This document shows positions 1 through 6,191 of a stretch of DNA of 6,254 bases, one piece after another (the stretch's first letter is position 1; every line of letters begins with the position of its first letter). The DNA lies in NCBI GenBank assembly GCA_030596185.1, contig JAUVKP010000074.1, positions 1 through 6,254 on the forward strand, given 5' to 3'. The notes beneath the pieces are model-generated. The model ran no database searches. It was not told the DNA's origin and worked only from the letters and a program-made list of their open reading frames with translations. The DNA comes from Fidelibacterota bacterium. Lineage in GTDB: Bacteria; Fidelibacterota; Fidelibacteria; Fidelibacterales; Fidelibacteraceae. Position numbers and translations under genes: made by a program.

Positions 1-749
1 ACCGGGATACCAAAGGGCTGAAGAACATGCTGAGCGGCATTTTCCCTAAAACCCATTCCGGCAAATGACAGCGGAATAGAGCCAATACCAAGAATAAAAA
101 AGCAAGATTTGGCTTGATCAAATAGTGATATTCCCCATTGATGCATGAGAGTCCAATATTGCATAATATATGATACCAGAGTTATTGATGTAAAAACAAT
201 ATTCGCTATACCAAACTTGAAATACGGGACATGCTTAGGAACATGCTGTTTAAAATTTGTTGTTTTGACCAATAAGCGATATATCAGAAAGAAAACAAAA
301 AATATCAAACAGAAAACCAACATATACCACATTTTGGGATATAGTAAAAAGGTGCTTATGCCGAAAAAGAAAAACATCACACCTGAAGAATAAAACGTAT
401 CCAGGAGAAATGTATATAAGCGTAGTTTATTATCTCCGGGTAATAAAAATATTTTACCGATCTCGCCAACAGAACCCGGCAAAATTAAACGAAAAACAAA
501 ACCCGAGAAATGGGCAATAAGCCCTTCTTTAAAAGTAAAGGGCGGCATAAGTAAATGCACAGAATATAAAAATCGAAACGCCTGGACACTAACATTAATA
601 ACTCCTAATCCTAAAACCGTCAGTATCATCCAAAGCGGGATAGATCTAAAATAGACCCATAATTCTTTTATGTTAACTGAGCGGGACAACCACCAAAACA
701 AAAAGACGGTGATTGCGATCTTTAAAAAATTTGATAAAAACTTTTTCAT
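1..749 (-). CDS. Integral membrane protein, LPG synthase TM / UPF0104 (flippase-like) family, C-terminus cut off
   Basis: The reading frame starts at an ATG at 749 and stays open for 249 codons to the window edge, so the C-terminus lies outside. The protein is very hydrophobic. Apparent membrane segments lie near residues 5-22, 38-58, 120-136, 140-162, 183-203 and 213-230. The family signature is visible: R87 followed by L-I-L-P-G and S-V-G-E-I-G-K (P91, G92, G95, E96, K99), and later the G-M-G-F-R-E motif (G231 to E236). Both are hallmarks of the lysylphosphatidylglycerol synthase transmembrane domain family (PF03706), which includes UPF0104 and archaeal AglD-like proteins. Full members are roughly 300-340 residues, so about 50-90 are missing. 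The family acts in lipid or polyprenyl-linked glycan processes at the membrane; the exact reaction is generally unknown. An AAAGGA sits 10 bases before the ATG, inside the end of the upstream glycosyltransferase gene, with a 3-base gap between the genes. This supports co-transcription and a shared glycolipid role. Confidence 0.85.
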   Translation of the reverse strand, partial: MKKFLSNFLKIAITVFLFWWLSRSVNIKELWVYFRSIPLWMILTVLGLGVINVSVQAFRFLYSVHLLMPPFTFKEGLIAHFSGFVFRLILPGSVGEIGKIFLLPGDNKLRLYTFLLDTFYSSGVMFFFFGISTFLLYPKMWYMLVFCLIFFVFFLIYRLLVKTTNFKQHVPKHVPYFKFGIANIVFTSITLVSYIMQYWTLMHQWGISLFDQAKSCFFILGIGSIPLSFAGMGFRENAAQHVLQPFGIP

Positions 750-752
750 CTA

Positions 753-1919
753 TTATTTGTCCTTTAATGTCTTTTTATAACTGGAACCTTTCCATGTAAA
801 AGTTCCGAATGTGCCGTAGAACCCTATCCATACAATAAATGGGGCATGAATGAGTTCCATTAGAAATAGATTCCTAAATTTATAGGGAATCTTGAATCTT
901 TTCATACTGAGATTCATATAGAAAAAATCGCATAATGCTTTTATCAATACTAACCCACCCCAATAAGGTAGAACTTCTAAATCCCAGATAGCCAGAATTG
1001 GAAGAAAAATTGCTGCAAGATAAAAGAAGAACACCGTTAAACCTAAAATAACCACCGGCATGGTTGCTTTCATAGTATGCGATGCCCAACGAATGCGTTG
1101 ATTGATCACATCTTTAATTTTATTTTCAGGAACAACCTTTACGACCGATTCGGGGTGAGCGTTAAAAAGTACTTTAAATTTCCTTCGTTGTGCCTCGTAT
1201 ACGATATCCGAATCATCACCTGTTACAATATGATTTTTTAACGCGTTATCATCAATAAACAAATCTTTTCTGAACATCATATTACCGCCATGAGCCGTAA
1301 TGGCAAAACCATTGACCATCGCACCAGCGATCACCATGCTATAAGAAAGATTCTCAATGGTCTGCATGGATTGCCAGGTTTTTTCCCATTTTGATCTATG
1401 CTCATCTTTAGTATATAAACATATCCCGGTAGCTGCTCCTACTTTGTCTTCACATAGGGAACCATATGAACGCAACCAGCCTTTTTTGTGCTGTACATCT
1501 GCATCAGTAGCAATAACATATTCTGTAGTGCAAATTTTTATGGCTTGAGATATGGCATTCTTCTTGGGTGATACACCTTTGGGGCAGTTGGATAAATGTA
1601 GAATTTGTAATTGTTTATTGTTGGCTGAAAGTCTATCAAGTATTTGTCCGGTTGTATCTTCCGAACGGTCATTAACAGCTATTATCTTGAATTTTTCTTT
1701 GGGATAATCTTGCTTAAGAATGGATTTGATACATGTTTCAATATTTTCTTTTTCATCTTTAGCACAGACAATCACCGTCAACAAGGGAAGTTCCTTATCT
1801 TCTTTCAAGTTATGAGCTTTAAGCCGACGAAAACCCATATAAAAAAAGAAAATATACAAAACATAACAACCCGCAAAGGCATAAGCTATAGCAGTAATAA
1901 TATAGACAGTTAGGTGCAT
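753..1919 (-). CDS. Membrane-anchored family 2 glycosyltransferase
   Basis: This 388-residue protein has the architecture of a processive-type or membrane GT2 enzyme. An N-terminal membrane segment spans about residues 3-29 and a cytosolic GT-A catalytic domain about 44-280. C-terminal hydrophobic segments lie near 286-310, 318-335 and 350-372. Motifs in order are T-V-I-V-C-A-K-D-E (48-56) and A-V-N-D-R-S-E-D-T (81-89) for nucleotide binding, and D-A-D at 139-141, the metal-binding DXD. Then come T-G-D-D-S-D (233-238), which supplies the likely catalytic base, and Q-R-I-R-W (274-278), the Q-x-x-R-W acceptor motif. Family knowledge says such enzymes transfer a sugar from a nucleotide sugar to a lipid or growing glycan on the inner membrane face. 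Donor and acceptor cannot be read from the sequence. The ATG at 1919 overlaps the end of the preceding glycosyltransferase by 10 bases. A weak GGA lies about 9 bases upstream, consistent with translational coupling. No key residue is missing. Confidence 0.93.
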   Translation of the reverse strand: MHLTVYIITAIAYAFAGCYVLYIFFFYMGFRRLKAHNLKEDKELPLLTVIVCAKDEKENIETCIKSILKQDYPKEKFKIIAVNDRSEDTTGQILDRLSANNKQLQILHLSNCPKGVSPKKNAISQAIKICTTEYVIATDADVQHKKGWLRSYGSLCEDKVGAATGICLYTKDEHRSKWEKTWQSMQTIENLSYSMVIAGAMVNGFAITAHGGNMMFRKDLFIDDNALKNHIVTGDDSDIVYEAQRRKFKVLFNAHPESVVKVVPENKIKDVINQRIRWASHTMKATMPVVILGLTVFFFYLAAIFLPILAIWDLEVLPYWGGLVLIKALCDFFYMNLSMKRFKIPYKFRNLFLMELIHAPFIVWIGFYGTFGTFTWKGSSYKKTLKDK

Positions 1920-3001
1920 AGAGATTCCAGTAATTCATTGATATAGTCGAGTTGATTGATAGAAATATGTTCTTTTGCGATCCGCTGACTGCTATTGAAA
2001 TGAATATCTTTCAGATCAAGCTTGTCTTGCGCACAATAGCTGAACAGCCCTTCTTTTTCATATAATTCAGCCAAGTATTCCTGTTCCGTTTGCCCGGGGG
2101 TCGGCACAAAAAGAGCTGATTTTTTCAAAGCCAGAAGTTCCATTACGCTTGAATAACCGGAGCGACAAACAATATATTTTGCTCGCTGCATCATAATATT
2201 CATTTCTTTACGGTTCAAATGGGTGTAGACCATTACATTGTCGGTTTTTTTTATGATATTATTTTCTGTCGCCGGTTTACCTAGCGTGACTACAACATTA
2301 CCCGATATATCATCTAACTGTTGTAGTACTTTTTCCTCGAACTGTGTGCGCTGAGGTTCGGGACCCGAAATACTGATCAGAAGATCAATATCCTTTTCAG
2401 GAGGATCGGCATTCGGAACAATACTGGAGAGGCAACCAATATACTTAACTTTAGGATGCCGGGAAATTCGACTGTTATGCGAAAGATTTCCAGAGAGATT
2501 GGGCTCTCCTTTCGCATCGGGAACAAATATGTAGTTATAATGCTTGAACACGATCCGATTAAACCATTCGCCAAAGATCATGAACATAGCCAAATGTTTC
2601 GGCAGGTGAAAACGCAATTGATGTGTGATCAGAACAGACGGGACCTTTTTGCTCCAGAAGCCCAATCGCATCTCGGTCATGATCAGATCGGGATCAAATT
2701 CTTTTTCAAGTACTTTGATCTGTCGACGTTCATGCCGCCAGCCCAAGAGCATCTTGGGAACCTGAGACACGATCTTAAAAACGAACATCCAACCGAATTT
2801 CGGGTAGGCTATCTGGGTATCTTTGACATCACGGGTGACACATTCGGGAAATTCTTCCTTCAACATGGAGAGGGCTTTCCCATGAGAGATAAGGATCACT
2901 CGGTTTCCATCATTGATCAATCGACGAATAATAGGAGTTGACCGGGTTACATGACCCAATCCCCAATCAATGATGGCATAAATAACAGTTTTATTATTCA
3001 T
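1910..3001 (-). CDS. GT-B fold glycosyltransferase (MurG/GT28-like)
   Basis: This 363-residue protein has the two Rossmann halves of a GT-B glycosyltransferase. The N-terminal half opens with Y-A-I-I-D-W-G-L-G-H-V-T-R-S (8-21). This is the glycine-rich G-x-G-H-x-x-R acceptor-side loop typical of MurG-like and Glyco_trans_1_3 (PF13528) proteins. The C-terminal half carries C-R-S-G-Y-S-S-V-M-E (279-288) and V-P-T-P-G-Q-T-E-Q-E-Y (299-309), the nucleotide-sugar binding motifs of the GT28 C-domain. In that domain the Glu holds the ribose and the Gln-rich loop contacts the sugar. There is no signal peptide or clear membrane span, so it is probably cytosolic or peripherally membrane-bound. MurG itself is unlikely because cell-wall genes are absent and the N-terminal loop differs. 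The donor is probably a UDP-sugar, which is inference. The ATG at 3001 follows the glgB TAG with a single intervening base and lacks a strong Shine-Dalgarno, so translation is probably coupled to glgB. Its 3' end overlaps the GT2 gene by 10 bases. Confidence 0.9.
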   Translation of the reverse strand: MNNKTVIYAIIDWGLGHVTRSTPIIRRLINDGNRVILISHGKALSMLKEEFPECVTRDVKDTQIAYPKFGWMFVFKIVSQVPKMLLGWRHERRQIKVLEKEFDPDLIMTEMRLGFWSKKVPSVLITHQLRFHLPKHLAMFMIFGEWFNRIVFKHYNYIFVPDAKGEPNLSGNLSHNSRISRHPKVKYIGCLSSIVPNADPPEKDIDLLISISGPEPQRTQFEEKVLQQLDDISGNVVVTLGKPATENNIIKKTDNVMVYTHLNRKEMNIMMQRAKYIVCRSGYSSVMELLALKKSALFVPTPGQTEQEYLAELYEKEGLFSYCAQDKLDLKDIHFNSSQRIAKEHISINQLDYINELLESLCT

Positions 3002-3002
3002 T

Positions 3003-5180
3003 CTACAGATCTTTGCGCTTGAAGATCACACAGGACAGTGGCGGGATACCGACCTGGATGGACTGTTTCCTTCCATTCCACTCAATATTTTCAGCTTTCT
3101 GTTCCTTATTTTTGATCACGCCGCTGCCATTGAATTCTTTATTATCACTATTGAAAACCTCTTTATAATTTCCAGCTTCAGGAACGCCGAGACGATAATC
3201 AAAATAAGTTTCCGGTGTGAAGTTACATACCACGATCAGATCTTCTTTCAGATCATTTCCACGACGGAAAAAAGAGGCAATGGATTGTTCCATATTCCCA
3301 CCGTCTATCCATTCGAAACCCGCAGGTTCTTGATCGCGTTCCCAGAGAGAAGGGGAAGAAGTATAAAATTTATTCAAGGCAGTCATGTATTTTGCAGCAG
3401 TACAATGGGGTTCAAATTGTTCCAATTCCCATTCGATCCCGCGTTCTTCATTCCACTCGCCCCAAGGTGCCAATTCGGAACCCATAAAGAGAAGCTTCTT
3501 GCCCGGATGACAGAACATAAATGCAAGTAAGAGTTTATAATTTGCAAATTTCTGCCAATCATCACCCGGCATCTTGTTCAAAAGAGATCCTTTACCATGT
3601 ACGACCTCATCATGACTTAGCGATAGAATAAAATTCTCTGAATATTGGTATAACATAGAGAAGGTCATATCACTATGATGATACTTTCGGTGAATGGGCT
3701 CTTTTTCCATGTATCGAAGAAAATCATTCATCCAGCCCATGTTCCATTTAAAATCAAATCCCAAACCGCCCGTATGAACAGGATGACTTACTCCGCCCCA
3801 TGCGGTCGATTCTTCGGCGATAAGCAATGCTTTAGGGAAATACTTGCCCACGATAGTGGATAGTTTTTTCATAAATTCGATGGCATCAAGATTTTCATTA
3901 CCACCATATTGATTCGGGATCCACTCCCCTTCTTTGCGACTGTAATCCAAGTAAAGCATACTGGCCACCGCATCAATACGTAAACCATCAACATGAAATT
4001 CTTTGATCCAGTATAGAGCATTTGAAATTAGGAAGTTCGCAACCTCATTGCGCCCGTAATTAAAGATCAGGGTTCCCCAGTCAGGATGTTCCCCTTTACG
4101 CGGATCTGCATGCTCGTAAAGTGCCGTTCCATCGAATTGTGCCAATGAGAAGGCATCTTTGGGGAAGTGCGCAGGAACCCAATCCAACAAAACACCAATA
4201 CCGCTTTTGTGACAATAATCTATGAAATATCTCAGATCATCGGGATCGCCAAAACGAGATGTTGGCGCATAATAACCCGTTACCTGATAGCCCCAAGAAG
4301 CATCAAAAGGATATTCCATAACCGGCATCAGTTCAATATGAGTAAATCCGTGTTTTTTAACATAATCAACCAGGATGGGGGCGATCTCTTTGTATGTATA
4401 CCACTCCCAGTCGTCCTTGCGTTTCCAAGATGCAAGATGCACCTCGTAAATACTCATGGCTTTATTCAGCGCATGTTCCGGCAAGACGGACATATATTTT
4501 TTATCTTTCCATTTGTAGTTCGATTCATAGATACGCGAAGCATTACCCGGCCTTAACTCACCCATATTGGCATAGGGATCTGCTTTCAGCATTAGTTGAC
4601 CATCGCGCGTATAGATCTCGAATTTATATTTCTGTCCGGCATCTACACCCGGAATAAAGATCTCCCAGATACCCGATGAACCCAAGACACGCATCATGTG
4701 TTTACGACCATCCCAGAGATTGAAATCCCCAACGACAGATACACGGCGTGCGGCAGGTGCCCAGACGGCAAAGGCAACACCTTTGATCCCGTCCATTTCA
4801 CAAACATGCGAACCCAATTTTTCATAAATAAAATGATGATCGCCTTTTCCAAAGAGATAGGCATCTTCTTCGTTAATATGCGGCATAAATTGGTAAGGAT
4901 GAATATAATCGAATTTATTTTCATCGGCGTACTCAACATGAACTTCATATTTTTCGAAAGCCTCGGAAGTGAATGTGACATCCCAAAACCCGTCAAGGTC
5001 AGCATGTTCAAGCTTTAATTTTTTCTTGCTGGTAAGAAGTGTAATAGAGACCGCTGTAGCTTCCGGCTGGAATACACGAACCACTTTTTCCAGATCCTTA
5101 TTCTCATGCATACCCAGTACGGCATGCGGGTCGTGACAGATTCCATCATAGATCTTTCGCATATTATTTTTGAGGCTCAT
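3003..5180 (-). CDS. glgB: 1,4-alpha-glucan branching enzyme GlgB
   Basis: This GH13 subfamily 9 branching enzyme cuts alpha-1,4-glucan chains and reattaches them as alpha-1,6 branches during glycogen synthesis in the cytoplasm. Four parts are visible: an N1 domain (about 15-105, beginning D-P-H-A-V-L-G-M-H), a CBM48 domain (about 125-215, with V-W-A-P-A-A and D-F-N-L-W-D), the catalytic barrel (about 240-600), and a C-terminal beta domain ending I-P-P-L-S-C-V-I-F. Catalytic regions are intact: D-W-V-P-A-H-F, G-L-R-I-D-A-V-A-S (nucleophile Asp403), I-A-E-E-S (acid/base Glu456) and L-S-H-D-E-V-V-H-G (Asp524). Counted from an ATG two codons upstream these become 405, 458 and 526, the same numbers as in E. 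coli GlgB (728 residues). I chose the ATG at 5180 because AGAAAGG lies 6 bases before it. The ATG at 5186 directly abuts that site, and one at 5162 has none. The start overlaps the Nudix gene by 17 bases. No glgA or glgC is in the window. Confidence 0.97.
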   Translation of the reverse strand: MSLKNNMRKIYDGICHDPHAVLGMHENKDLEKVVRVFQPEATAVSITLLTSKKKLKLEHADLDGFWDVTFTSEAFEKYEVHVEYADENKFDYIHPYQFMPHINEEDAYLFGKGDHHFIYEKLGSHVCEMDGIKGVAFAVWAPAARRVSVVGDFNLWDGRKHMMRVLGSSGIWEIFIPGVDAGQKYKFEIYTRDGQLMLKADPYANMGELRPGNASRIYESNYKWKDKKYMSVLPEHALNKAMSIYEVHLASWKRKDDWEWYTYKEIAPILVDYVKKHGFTHIELMPVMEYPFDASWGYQVTGYYAPTSRFGDPDDLRYFIDYCHKSGIGVLLDWVPAHFPKDAFSLAQFDGTALYEHADPRKGEHPDWGTLIFNYGRNEVANFLISNALYWIKEFHVDGLRIDAVASMLYLDYSRKEGEWIPNQYGGNENLDAIEFMKKLSTIVGKYFPKALLIAEESTAWGGVSHPVHTGGLGFDFKWNMGWMNDFLRYMEKEPIHRKYHHSDMTFSMLYQYSENFILSLSHDEVVHGKGSLLNKMPGDDWQKFANYKLLLAFMFCHPGKKLLFMGSELAPWGEWNEERGIEWELEQFEPHCTAAKYMTALNKFYTSSPSLWERDQEPAGFEWIDGGNMEQSIASFFRRGNDLKEDLIVVCNFTPETYFDYRLGVPEAGNYKEVFNSDNKEFNGSGVIKNKEQKAENIEWNGRKQSIQVGIPPLSCVIFKRKDL

Positions 5181-5733
5181 GATCATCCTTTCTCATTTTT
5201 GCGCTCATTAGACCGATCATTGTTTTAACATCTGTAATTTTCCCCGTTTTGACCATTTGGATCGCGTCATCAAGTGACAGGGTAAATGTTTCGGTAAATT
5301 CGTTATTATCCGTTTGTTTTTGTCCTTCGCTGAGGCCAAAGGCTTCATAAATATGGATCACTTCATCGCTGTAACCAATACATGGATGAATGGTCGTCAA
5401 AATTTTAAGTTCCGATGCTTTGTAGCCCGTTTCTTCTTCCAGTTCCCGCAATCCGGTCTCCTCGGGAGTTTCACCCGGATCGATCTTGCCGGCCGGCAAT
5501 TCGATAAAGACCTTTTTTAAAGGATAACGGAACTGATTAAGAAGCAATAGATCTCCATTCGGCAAATAAGCTACGAGTGCAACCGCACCCGGATGCTCGA
5601 TATATTCACGAACGGAGGACTTCCCATTCGGTAATTTAACCATATCTTTGCGCACATGTAACAAGGCGCCGTCAAAGACGGCTTCGCTTGAAAGCTGTGT
5701 TTCCTTTAAGGTGTCCATATTACGAATATACAT
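5164..5733 (-). CDS. Nudix hydrolase, ADP-ribose / ADP-sugar pyrophosphatase type
   Basis: The protein is 189 residues from the chosen ATG at 5733. It has a complete Nudix box, G-x5-E-x7-R-E-L-x-E-E-x-G-Y, at residues 82-104. This is the Mg-binding helix that hydrolyses nucleoside diphosphates linked to another moiety. It is preceded by V-F-I-E-L-P-A-G. After it come H-P-C-I-G-Y-S-D-E-V-I-H-I-Y and, near the C-terminus, G-K-I-T-D-V-K-T-M. These flanks are typical of the NudF/ADP-ribose pyrophosphatase subfamily, whose members cleave ADP-ribose and in some cases ADP-glucose. The frame continues upstream to a TTG at 5808, but that codon lies inside a palindromic repeat and adds 25 residues without family resemblance. 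The ATG at 5733 has a GGAA 4 bases upstream. An ATG at 5718 is the alternative and fits the usual N-terminus but has no ribosome-binding site. It is the first gene of the operon, and its end overlaps glgB by 17 bases. Substrate is inferred, not shown. Confidence 0.93.
   Translation of the reverse strand: MYIRNMDTLKETQLSSEAVFDGALLHVRKDMVKLPNGKSSVREYIEHPGAVALVAYLPNGDLLLLNQFRYPLKKVFIELPAGKIDPGETPEETGLRELEEETGYKASELKILTTIHPCIGYSDEVIHIYEAFGLSEGQKQTDNNEFTETFTLSLDDAIQMVKTGKITDVKTMIGLMSAKMRKDDHEPQK
5187..5193 (-). promoter_or_regulatory. Ribosome-binding site that decides the glgB start
   Basis: On the minus strand AGAAAGG is followed by ATGATC and then ATG. The spacing from AGG to the ATG at 5180 is 6 bases, near optimal. 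The first ATG (5186) touches the AGG with no spacer and so is unlikely to be used. The site lies inside the last codons of the Nudix gene, so glgB translation is probably coupled to it. Confidence 0.6.
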
Positions 5734-5793
5734 GATATTCCGTTTATGGACAAATACTTCCTGACGGGATTTTTGTATATGAAAGAGATAATC

Positions 5794-5822
5794 GTAGAGA
5801 CAAGGCAATGCCTTGTCTCTAC
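5794..5822. repeat. Perfect 14-bp-arm palindrome, dispersed-repeat type
   Basis: The left arm GTAGAGACAAGGCA (5794-5807) and the right arm TGCCTTGTCTCTAC (5809-5822) are exact reverse complements around a single central A. Short palindromes with GTAGAGAC...GTCTCTAC ends are, to my knowledge, scattered through many bacterial genomes as REP-like or MITE-like units; I could not check copy number here. Neither side has a T-run directly after the arm, so it is not a standard intrinsic terminator. It lies upstream of the Nudix start and close to a candidate transcription start, so the operon mRNA could carry it as a 5' hairpin. Confidence 0.8.
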
Positions 5823-5832
5823 AAATCTATTT

Positions 5833-5860
5833 ACGATATATATTTAAATTATAATGTCAA
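5833..5860 (-). promoter_or_regulatory. Candidate promoter for the Nudix-glgB operon
   Basis: On the minus strand a perfect -35 box TTGACA (5860-5855) is followed after 16 bases by TATCGT (5838-5833), a 4-of-6 match to the -10 consensus. Transcription would begin near 5826, just before the palindrome, giving a leader of about 90 bases. The region is so AT-rich that other -10-like sequences exist, including a TATAAT at 5853-5848 without a good -35. The assignment is therefore tentative. Confidence 0.35.
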
Positions 5861-5907
5861 TATTTTCAATCACTTACAAGGTATTTTATCCCGAAACCAT
5901 ATTTTGC

Positions 5908-5936
5908 TTTTCTTTTCAAATTCGCTGTTGTATAAT
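5908..5936 (+). promoter_or_regulatory. Candidate promoter for the small ferredoxin gene
   Basis: A perfect -10 hexamer TATAAT lies at 5931-5936. The segment 17 bases upstream (TTTTCT at 5908-5913) is only a weak -35 match, and there is no extended -10 TGn. A start near 5943 would give a leader of about 40 bases containing the ribosome-binding site. Confidence 0.4.
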
Positions 5937-5968
5937 TTGCTCTAAATTACGGTGAAACAAGAAATTAT

Positions 5969-5973
5969 AAGGA
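5969..5973 (+). promoter_or_regulatory. Strong ribosome-binding site of the small ferredoxin gene
   Basis: AAGGA is followed by 8 bases and then ATG at 5982. This spacing is good and is one of the main reasons to accept the short reading frame as a real gene. Confidence 0.7.
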
Positions 5974-5981
5974 ATTTATAA

Positions 5982-6158
5982 ATGATCCAAGTCCGCGAAG
6001 AATATTGTCCCCAGAACCACCCCTGTCCGGTGATACGTGTTTGTCCTCTCGGCGCCATTTCCCAGGAAGGTTACGCTGCACCCGTTGTCGATGAAGAAAT
6101 ATGCACCGATTGCAATATTTGTGCCCGTAGTTGCGGAGTTTTTACACCAGCCAAATAA
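5982..6158 (+). CDS. Small 4Fe-4S ferredoxin-like protein (58 residues)
   Basis: A 58-residue reading frame runs from ATG at 5982 to TAA at 6156-6158, preceded by AAGGA and a TATAAT box. It holds seven cysteines: C9, C15, C21, C41, C44, C47 and C51. The second half has the classical C-x2-C-x2-C-x3-C cluster motif (41-51). The first half is C-P-Q-N-H-P-C-P-V-I-R-V-C-P-L-G-A-I, where C21-P probably supplies the fourth ligand for the C41/C44/C47 cluster. C9, C15 and C51 are left over and have irregular spacing. They could hold a second, three-cysteine cluster or serve another role; this is inference. The last cysteine is followed by Gly instead of the usual Pro, and the protein stops seven residues later. 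Similar short proteins with a C-x-Q-N-H-x-C-P motif are, as I recall, found in anaerobes and annotated only as 4Fe-4S binding proteins. It is likely a cytoplasmic electron carrier, partner unknown. It is transcribed away from the glycan operon and has no evident functional tie to it. Confidence 0.85.
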   Translation: MIQVREEYCPQNHPCPVIRVCPLGAISQEGYAAPVVDEEICTDCNICARSCGVFTPAK

Positions 6159-6168
6159 TTATATTTCT

Positions 6169-6191
6169 AAAAACTTGACTCAAGTTTTTTT
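6169..6191 (+). terminator. Weak hairpin terminator after the small ferredoxin gene
   Basis: AAAAACTTG (6169-6177), loop ACT, then CAAGTTTTT (6181-6189) form a 9-bp stem that runs into further T residues, 10 bases after the stop codon. Only two pairs are G-C, so the stem is weak. Its A-run and T-run would let it act in either direction. Confidence 0.5.

Noticed and set aside
145..393. 82-residue plus-strand open frame
   Set aside because: It is antisense to the PF03706 membrane protein, whose motifs continue on both sides. Its composition is a by-product of the Phe- and Lys-rich sense strand.
2456..2941. 161-residue open frame on the plus strand
   Set aside because: It is antisense to the GT-B glycosyltransferase, which has clear family motifs. 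The translation shows no recognisable domain and there is no ribosome-binding site, so it is a shadow frame.
4167..5018. Several plus-strand open frames of 87-129 residues opposite glgB
   Set aside because: They overlap conserved glgB coding sequence, have no domain resemblance, and are explained by codon bias on the other strand.
3003..5180. GlgB as an alpha-amylase, GlgE or trehalose-family GH13 enzyme
   Set aside because: The N1 plus CBM48 arrangement, the length, and extended identity around D-Y-S-R-K-E-G-E-W-I-P and S-H-D-E-V-V-H-G-K are specific to GH13_9 branching enzymes.
5794..5822. Palindrome as an intrinsic terminator
   Set aside because: No T-run follows the hairpin on either strand, and it sits between divergent genes where no transcript needs to end.
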